12,357 nucleotides of DNA from an uncultured Lachnospiraceae bacterium (GTDB lineage: Bacteria; Bacillota; Clostridia; Lachnospirales; Lachnospiraceae), in assembly GCA_944376975.1 (NCBI GenBank), contig CALWEE010000028.1:1-12357 (forward strand), given 5' to 3'. This document shows, one piece after another, positions 7,327-12,357 of the stretch. Made by a program: the position numbers and the translations under genes. The notes under the pieces are model-generated. The model was given only the letters and a program-made list of their open reading frames with translations. It searched no databases and was not told the origin of the DNA. The number at the start of each line of letters is the position of its first letter. The first letter of the stretch is position 1.

Positions 7327-7360
7327 CATGTATAAAATACATGCCTCCCTCTTTTTTTTT
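7327..7360 (+). promoter_or_regulatory. Palindrome plus T run in the carAB leader: operator or attenuator
   Basis: CATGTAT (7327-7333), AAA, ATACATG (7337-7343) is a perfect palindrome. After 8 pyrimidine-rich bases come nine T (7352-7360). As DNA, its left part resembles the Bacillus ArgR box (CATGAATAAAAA...). As RNA it would form a hairpin, but the T run is too far away for a classic terminator. No PyrR-binding loop was recognised. Confidence 0.4.
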
Positions 7361-7377
7361 GAATAAAATGCGGGAAT

Positions 7378-7395
7378 TGTGAATATTTATTCCAA
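7378..7395. promoter_or_regulatory. Candidate ArgR box upstream of carA
   Basis: The core TGAATATTTATTCC (7380-7393) matches the ArgR consensus TGAATWWWWATTCA at 13 of 14 positions. CarAB makes carbamoyl phosphate for arginine, so repression by arginine-bound ArgR is biologically sensible. It would overlap the -10 of the possible promoter at 7359-7387, or lie within the leader if only the promoter at 7259 is used. Confidence 0.6.
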
Positions 7396-7410
7396 AATGA
7401 AGCCATAAGA

Positions 7411-7424
7411 CGAATATTTATGAA
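7411..7424. promoter_or_regulatory. Weak second ArgR-like box
   Basis: CGAATATTTATGAA shares GAATATTTAT exactly with the first box, offset by 31 bases, close to three helical turns. The right half matches the consensus poorly, so on its own it would be ignored; spacing and repetition give it some weight. Confidence 0.35.
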
Positions 7425-7442
7425 GAGAGGAATGGTGACAGG

Positions 7443-8522
7443 ATGAAGGCGTTTTTAATACTCGCGGACGGCACGGTCTTTGAAGGAAAGGCCATCGGAG
7501 ACCGAAGGGAAGTCATCAGCGAGATCGTGTTCAACACATCCATGACCGGCTATCTGGAGATACTGACCGACGCTTCCTACGCGGGACAGGCTGTAGTCAT
7601 GACCTATCCGCTGATCGGCAATTACGGCGTGGCTTACGCGGACATGGAAGGCGTCAGGCCGTGGGCGGACGGGTTTATCGTCCGGGAACTGGACCGGCAT
7701 CCGAGCAATTTCAGAAGTGAGTGTTCCCTTGAAAAATTCCTGACCGATCACCATATACCGGGTATCGAGGGCGTGGATACGCGGGCGCTGACAAAAGTGC
7801 TGCGCAGCCGGGGGACCATGAACGGGATGATCACCACCGATGAAGATTTCGATCTGGAAGAAGTCCTTCCCCGGATACGGGCCTTCAAGGCCAGTGACGT
7901 GGTCGCCCGGGTATCCTGTCCGGAAAAATATAAATATTCCGATGGGAAATATAAAGTGGCGCTGATGGATTTCGGCGCGAAGCTGAATATTTTGCGCGAA
8001 CTGGCCGCGAGGGACTGTGAAGTTTGGGTCTATCCGGCATTTACGGCGGCGCAGGACATCCTGAAAGACGCGCCGGACGGCGTCATGCTTTCCAACGGGC
8101 CGGGCGATCCGAAGGACTGCGGACCGATCATCGAAAACGTGAAAGCGCTGTTTGATTCCGGCATCCCCCTGTTTGGCATCTGCCTGGGACACCAGCTGCT
8201 GGCCCTGGCCAACGGCGCCGATACCCGGAAGATGAAATGGGGACACCGGGGCGTCAACCATCCGGTGAAAGATCTGACGACCGGACGGGTCTACATATCC
8301 ACTCAGAACCACGGTTACGTGGTGGCGGATAAGACGGTCCCGGAAGCGGTGGCGGAGGTCAGCTTTGCCAACGCCAACGACGGCAGCACGGAAGGCCTCC
8401 ACTATCTGGGACGGAACGCGTTCACGGTCCAGTTCCATCCGGAAGCCTGCGGCGGGCCCCAGGATACCGGATTCCTTTTTGATCGATTTATACAGATGAT
8501 GGAGGTGGCGAAGGATGCCTAA
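7443..8522 (+). CDS. carA: Carbamoyl-phosphate synthase, small (glutaminase) subunit
   Basis: Hydrolyses glutamine and passes ammonia to CarB for carbamoyl phosphate, the precursor of citrulline/arginine and of pyrimidines. The 359 residues comprise the CarA N-terminal domain (starting Met-Lys-Ala-Phe-Leu-Ile-Leu-Ala-Asp-Gly-Thr) and a class I glutamine amidotransferase domain from about residue 171. The catalytic triad is intact: Cys247 in Gly-Ile-Cys-Leu-Gly-His-Gln, His332 and Glu334 in Gln-Phe-His-Pro-Glu-Ala. The oxyanion-type motif Ser-Asn-Gly-Pro-Gly-Asp-Pro is present. The best ribosome binding match is GGTGA (7434-7438), only 4 bases from ATG; GAGAGG (7425-7430) is 12 bases away, so initiation may be modest. 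The start is nevertheless supported by the conserved N-terminus. It overlaps carB by 8 bases and its leader carries the ArgR-like sites. Confidence 0.97.
   Translation: MKAFLILADGTVFEGKAIGDRREVISEIVFNTSMTGYLEILTDASYAGQAVVMTYPLIGNYGVAYADMEGVRPWADGFIVRELDRHPSNFRSECSLEKFLTDHHIPGIEGVDTRALTKVLRSRGTMNGMITTDEDFDLEEVLPRIRAFKASDVVARVSCPEKYKYSDGKYKVALMDFGAKLNILRELAARDCEVWVYPAFTAAQDILKDAPDGVMLSNGPGDPKDCGPIIENVKALFDSGIPLFGICLGHQLLALANGADTRKMKWGHRGVNHPVKDLTTGRVYISTQNHGYVVADKTVPEAVAEVSFANANDGSTEGLHYLGRNAFTVQFHPEACGGPQDTGFLFDRFIQMMEVAKDA
8501..8508 (+). promoter_or_regulatory. Ribosome binding site of carB inside carA
   Basis: GGAGGTGG lies within the last codons of carA, 6 bases before the carB ATG at 8515. 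It fixes the carB start and indicates coupled translation of the two subunits. Confidence 0.85.
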
Positions 8523-11500
8523 GAAAAACAGGATAAAAAAAGTACTGGTCATCGGTTCCGGCCCGATCGTTATCGGACAGGCCGCGGAATTTGATTACGC
8601 GGGCACGCAGGCCTGCCGTTCCCTCAGGGAAGAAGGGGTGGAAGTCGTCCTTGTTAATTCCAATCCGGCCACCATCATGACCGATAAACAGATCGCCGAT
8701 AAAGTGTACATCGAACCGCTGAACGCGGAAGTGGTGAAAAAGATCATACTGAAAGAAGAACCGGACAGCATCCTGCCCACCCTGGGCGGACAGGCGGCGC
8801 TGAATATCGCCATGGAACTGGATGAATCCGGCTTTCTTAAGCAGAACAGAGTGGAGATGATCGGCACATCGTCCCAGACCATCCGCCGCGCCGAAGACCG
8901 GCTGGCTTTTAAGGAAGCCATGGAAAAAATACATGAGCCGGTGGCGGAAAGCGATGTGTGCACCACCCTTGAGGGCTGCGTGGATTTCGCGGAAAAGATC
9001 GGGTATCCGGTGGTCATCCGCCCGGCGTATACCCTGGGCGGCAGCGGCGGCGGGATCGCCTATGACCGGCAGCAGCTTCAGACGATCGCCGGCAACGGCC
9101 TTCGGCTGAGCCGGGTAGGCGAAGTGCTGGTGGAGCGCTACATCGGCGGTTGGAAAGAGATCGAATATGAAGTGATTCGGGACAGTTACGGCAACTGCGT
9201 CACCGTCTGCAATATGGAAAATATCGATCCGGTGGGCGTCCACACCGGAGACAGCATCGTCGTGGCGCCTTCTCAGACGCTGGCGGATAAAGAATATCAG
9301 ATGCTGCGGACGTCCGCGCTGAAGATCATCACCGAACTGGGCATCCAGGGCGGCTGCAATGTCCAGTACGCCCTGAACCCGGACAGCTTTGAATACTGTG
9401 TCATCGAGGTCAATGCCCGTCTGAGCCGTTCGTCGGCCCTGGCCTCCAAAGCCACCGGATATCCCATAGCCAAAGTGGCGGCCAAGATCGCTCTGGGATA
9501 CGCCCTGGATGAGATCAAGAACGCGGTGACCGGCAAGACTTTCGCCTCTTTTGAGCCGGCGCTGGATTACGTGGTGGTGAAGATCCCAAAATGGCCCTTT
9601 GACAAATTTGTCAGCGCCAAGCGGACGCTGACGACCCAGATGAAAGCCACCGGGGAAGTCATGAGTATCTGCCCGTGTTTTGAGGGGGCGCTCATGAAAG
9701 CGCTGCGTTCCCTGGAACAGAACATATACAGCCTGAAATACGGCGATATGGACCGCCTGTCCGATGACGAACTGGAAGAAAGGCTGCACTGGGTGGATGA
9801 CCACCGGCTGTTTTATATCGCGGAAGCCATCCGCCGGGGGCGGGATCTGGAAAGCATCCACGCGATCAACAAGATCGACATGTGGTTTTTAGATAAGATC
9901 CGGAATCTGGTGGATATGGAAAAACGTCTGGCCGACGGGCCCATGACGCCGGAGCTGATGAAAGAAGCCAAGCGGCTGGAATTTCCCGATAAGGCCATCG
10001 CCGGCTTCACCGGATCGTCCGAGGCCCAGGTGCGCGCGTTCCGTTATAAAAACGATATCACGGCCGCGTTTAAGATGGTGGATACCTGCGCGGCGGAGTT
10101 TGAATCGGAAACACCCTATTACTATTCCTGCTTCGGCAGCGCCAACGAGGTGGATCCGGGAGACGGCATGAAGAAAAAAGTGCTGGTGCTCGGTTCCGGG
10201 CCGATCCGCATCGGGCAGGGCATCGAATTCGACTATTGTTCGGTCCACAGCGTCTGGGCGCTTTCAGAGGCCGGATATGAGACGATCATCATCAACAACA
10301 ATCCGGAAACGGTCAGCACCGATTTTGATATCGCCGACAAACTGTATTTTGAGCCGCTGACGCCGGAAGACGTGGAAAATATCGTCCGGCTGGAAAAACC
10401 GGATGGGGCGGTCGTCCAGTTTGGCGGACAGACGGCCATCAAACTGACCGAGGCCATCATGAAGATGGGCGTGCCCATTTTGGGGACGAGCCCGGACGAC
10501 GTGGACGCGGCGGAAGACCGGGAACGGTTCGATGAGATCCTTGAAAAATGCCGGATACCCAGACCGGCGGGGACGACGGTCTTTACGACGCGGGAGGCGC
10601 TGAAGGCGGCGGAAGAACTGGGTTATCCGGTGCTCGTCAGACCTTCTTACGTACTTGGCGGCCAGGGCATGCAGATTGCGGTCAGCGACGAAGATATCGT
10701 GGAATTTATGGCGATCATCAACCGGGACGTGCAGGAGCATCCCATCCTCATCGATAAATACCTGATGGGGCGGGAAGTGGAAGTGGACGGCGTCTGCGAC
10801 GGCAGCGACATCCTGATCCCGGGCATCATGGAGCATATCGAAAGAGCGGGCGTCCATTCGGGAGACAGTATTTCGGTCTATCCGGCCCAGAGCCTGTCCG
10901 ACGACGTGATCCGCACGCTGGAAGATTATACCGGACGGCTGGCCCGGGCGCTCCATGTGAAGGGGCTTTTAAACATCCAGTTCATCGTCCACGACGAGAA
11001 AGTGTACGTGATCGAGGTCAATCCCAGATCCAGCCGGACAGTGCCTTATATAAGCAAGGTGACCGGTATCCCCATCGTGGATATCGCGTCCAAAGTGATC
11101 GTGGGCAAGACCATACGGGAATTGGGCTATACGCCGGGGCTTCAGAAAAAATCCGACTATATCGCCGTCAAACAGCCGGTATTTTCCTTTGAAAAGCTCC
11201 GGGGAGCGGAGATCAGCCTGGGGCCGGAGATGAAGTCCACAGGGGAAGTGCTGGGCATTTCCAGGGATTTCCATGAAGCGCTCTACAAATCGTTCCTGGG
11301 CGCCGGCGTGGATCTGCCCCGGACGAAGAAGATGATCTGTACGGTCAAAGACGGGGACAAAGAAGAACTGATCCCCATCGCCGAACGGTTCGCCCGGATC
11401 GGCTATACCATCTACGCGACCCGCAGCACGGCAAAAGCTCTCAATGACCACGGCATACCGGCCATCCGGATCAACAAGATCTCCGCCGGCACGCCCAATG

Positions 11501-11715
11501 TGCTGGATCTTATACTGGCGGGAGAAGTGGATCTGGTCATCGATACGCCGACCCAGGGCCGGGTGAAGTCCAGGGACGGCTTCCTGATCCGAAGGAACGC
11601 CATTGAGACCGGCGTCACCTGCCTGACTTCCCTCGATACGGCCCGGGCGCTGCTTTCCTGCCTGGAGACCGGCGATAAAAGCAGGCTGTCCGTGGTGGAT
11701 ATCGCCGCCATCTGA
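8515..11715 (+). CDS. carB: Carbamoyl-phosphate synthase, large subunit
   Basis: Makes carbamoyl phosphate from bicarbonate, ammonia supplied by CarA, and two ATP. The 1066 residues (E. coli 1073) show the duplicated layout: the first half opens Val-Leu-Val-Ile-Gly-Ser-Gly-Pro-Ile-Val-Ile-Gly-Gln near residue 11 and the second Val-Leu-Val-Leu-Gly-Ser-Gly-Pro-Ile-Arg-Ile-Gly-Gln near 556, each followed by an ATP-grasp domain. An oligomerisation region lies between them, and an MGS-like allosteric domain runs from about 938 to the end. Aligned by eye with E. coli at a constant offset of 5, the effector-site residues Lys949, Thr969, Thr972 and Lys988 are kept, whereas Asn1015 is Asp1010 and Thr1017 is Pro1012. 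It overlaps carA by 8 bases. There is only one carAB pair in the window, with no arg or pyr genes beside it, so it probably serves both pathways. Confidence 0.97.
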   Translation: MPKKNRIKKVLVIGSGPIVIGQAAEFDYAGTQACRSLREEGVEVVLVNSNPATIMTDKQIADKVYIEPLNAEVVKKIILKEEPDSILPTLGGQAALNIAMELDESGFLKQNRVEMIGTSSQTIRRAEDRLAFKEAMEKIHEPVAESDVCTTLEGCVDFAEKIGYPVVIRPAYTLGGSGGGIAYDRQQLQTIAGNGLRLSRVGEVLVERYIGGWKEIEYEVIRDSYGNCVTVCNMENIDPVGVHTGDSIVVAPSQTLADKEYQMLRTSALKIITELGIQGGCNVQYALNPDSFEYCVIEVNARLSRSSALASKATGYPIAKVAAKIALGYALDEIKNAVTGKTFASFEPALDYVVVKIPKWPFDKFVSAKRTLTTQMKATGEVMSICPCFEGALMKALRSLEQNIYSLKYGDMDRLSDDELEERLHWVDDHRLFYIAEAIRRGRDLESIHAINKIDMWFLDKIRNLVDMEKRLADGPMTPELMKEAKRLEFPDKAIAGFTGSSEAQVRAFRYKNDITAAFKMVDTCAAEFESETPYYYSCFGSANEVDPGDGMKKKVLVLGSGPIRIGQGIEFDYCSVHSVWALSEAGYETIIINNNPETVSTDFDIADKLYFEPLTPEDVENIVRLEKPDGAVVQFGGQTAIKLTEAIMKMGVPILGTSPDDVDAAEDRERFDEILEKCRIPRPAGTTVFTTREALKAAEELGYPVLVRPSYVLGGQGMQIAVSDEDIVEFMAIINRDVQEHPILIDKYLMGREVEVDGVCDGSDILIPGIMEHIERAGVHSGDSISVYPAQSLSDDVIRTLEDYTGRLARALHVKGLLNIQFIVHDEKVYVIEVNPRSSRTVPYISKVTGIPIVDIASKVIVGKTIRELGYTPGLQKKSDYIAVKQPVFSFEKLRGAEISLGPEMKSTGEVLGISRDFHEALYKSFLGAGVDLPRTKKMICTVKDGDKEELIPIAERFARIGYTIYATRSTAKALNDHGIPAIRINKISAGTPNVLDLILAGEVDLVIDTPTQGRVKSRDGFLIRRNAIETGVTCLTSLDTARALLSCLETGDKSRLSVVDIAAI

Positions 11716-11732
11716 ATAAGATACGTTATAAA

Positions 11733-11784
11733 ACAAGGCTGTTTCTTTTGCCGCGGGGCCGAAAGAGGCGGCCTTGTCTGTTTG
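11733..11784 (+). terminator. Probable terminator of carAB
   Basis: ACAAGGC (11733-11739) pairs with GCCTTGT (11771-11777). Inside it TCTTT (11744-11748) pairs with AAAGA (11762-11766) and GCC (11750-11752) with GGC (11757-11759). The following sequence is only CTGTTT, so the T run is poor and readthrough toward the ZIP gene is possible. Confidence 0.5.
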
Positions 11785-11939
11785 GACGGCCGTAAAGCAA
11801 GTCAAAGGCGGGACGGGGCACAAAAGTCGGAAAGGTCCATAATATAAGCATAAGGCCTGTGACGATTGGGTATGTCTATTTTGAAAGAACTGTGATAAAC
11901 TGGTTGAAACAGATCATTATAAAGAAAAGAGGGTTAAAT

Positions 11940-12357
11940 ATGGTTATTTTCGCGGGATTGATGATCCCCTTTATCGGTACGGCGGCGGGAGCTGCCTGCG
12001 TGTTTTTTATGAGAGGGCAGATGAATGAGAAAGTCCAGAAGCTGCTCCTGGGATTCGCCTCCGGCGTTATGGTGGCGGCGTCCGTCTGGTCGCTGCTCAT
12101 ACCGGCCATGGATATGTCGGAGGATATGGGCCGTCTGGCCTTTATCCCGGCCGCGGCGGGCTTTATGATCGGCATCGGTTTTCTTCTGCTGATGGATAAG
12201 ACGATCCCCCATCTGCATTTGGGAGCGGAATGCAGCGAAGGCCACGCGTGCGCGTTAAAAAAAACGACCAGGCTTGTCCTTGCGGTGACGATCCACAACA
12301 TCCCGGAAGGGTTGTCTACGGGGGCGGTCTTCGCCGGGCTGATGACGGGCAGTGAAA
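11940..12357 (+). CDS. ZIP-family divalent metal transporter, 5' part only
   Basis: Partial: 139 codons are open to the right edge. ZIP proteins carry zinc, iron or manganese into the cytoplasm. Visible are hydrophobic segments at about residues 2-23, 36-56 and 66-85, a loop rich in possible metal ligands (His91, His93, Cys98, His102, Cys104), and the family signature His-Asn-Ile-Pro-Glu-Gly (119-124) in the fourth helix. The loop position and signature fit the bacterial GufA/ZupT-like branch. AGAGGG (11928-11933) sits 6 bases before ATG. A weak extended -10 (TGTGATAAA, 11891-11899) without a good -35 is the only promoter candidate. The imperfect dyad CTGGTTGAAACAG (11900-11912) lies just downstream of it. 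The metal cannot be told from this part. Confidence 0.88.
   Translation, partial: MVIFAGLMIPFIGTAAGAACVFFMRGQMNEKVQKLLLGFASGVMVAASVWSLLIPAMDMSEDMGRLAFIPAAAGFMIGIGFLLLMDKTIPHLHLGAECSEGHACALKKTTRLVLAVTIHNIPEGLSTGAVFAGLMTGSE

Noticed and set aside
7290..7442. PyrR-binding attenuator in the carAB leader
   Set aside because: No sequence resembling the PyrR loop (ARUCCNGNGAGGYU) and no classic antiterminator/terminator pair were seen.
7432..7446. Four-codon mini-ORF (ATG GTG ACA GGA TGA) whose stop overlaps the carA start
   Set aside because: The possible ribosome binding site GAGAGG ends one base before its ATG, too close for initiation, and the peptide has no arginine codons that would suggest attenuation.
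8488..9861. 457-codon open frame on the minus strand
   Set aside because: Antisense shadow of carA end and carB; no domain, no ribosome binding site noted, and the opposite strand encodes an unmistakable CarB.
11820..11939. Promoter and operator for the ZIP gene
   Set aside because: A weak extended -10 (11891-11899) lacks a -35, and the dyad at 11900-11912 matches no metal-regulator box I know; too weak to list as features of their own.

Overview
The window looks like ordinary chromosome from a spore-forming, anaerobic Firmicute of the class Clostridia, probably Lachnospiraceae-like. The support is the clostridial form of citrate synthase, a MetA carrying the acetyl-transferase residue, a SpoIID-domain/peptidoglycan-binding protein of a type common in clostridia, AGGAGG-type ribosome binding sites and sigma-A-like promoters. 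The base composition of the genes is moderately GC-rich (judged by eye), while the intergenic regions are AT-rich. No phage, transposon, CRISPR, tRNA or rRNA signal was seen.

Layout, left to right. (1) The 3' part of a DnaJ-type co-chaperone without zinc finger runs in from the left edge and ends at a strong hairpin terminator. (2) A citrate synthase gene has its own promoter and a perfect hairpin terminator. (3) A two-gene unit follows: homoserine O-acetyltransferase (metA) and, 16 bases downstream, a P-type cation-pumping ATPase, closed by a very strong terminator. (4) Convergent to it, on the minus strand, is a 419-residue SpoIID-domain protein with a C-terminal peptidoglycan-binding domain; its upstream region matches a sporulation sigma-E promoter. 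(5) Divergent from that gene is carA-carB, the two subunits of carbamoyl-phosphate synthetase, overlapping by 8 bases. Their roughly 150-base leader contains a good ArgR-box match, a weaker copy 31 bases further on, and a separate palindrome followed by a T run. (6) After a weaker terminator, the 5' part of a ZIP-family metal transporter runs off the right edge.

How the genes fit together. Citrate synthase supplies citrate for 2-oxoglutarate and glutamate. CarAB supplies carbamoyl phosphate for arginine and pyrimidines. MetA commits homoserine to methionine. These are biosynthetic housekeeping functions. The two transporters handle metal or other inorganic cations. The sporulation-type gene is expected to be expressed in the mother cell. 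I found no clear new multi-gene system. The most useful leads are the 265-base divergent control region between the SpoIID-type gene and carA, the pairing of metA with a P-type ATPase, and two changed residues in the nucleotide-effector site of CarB.
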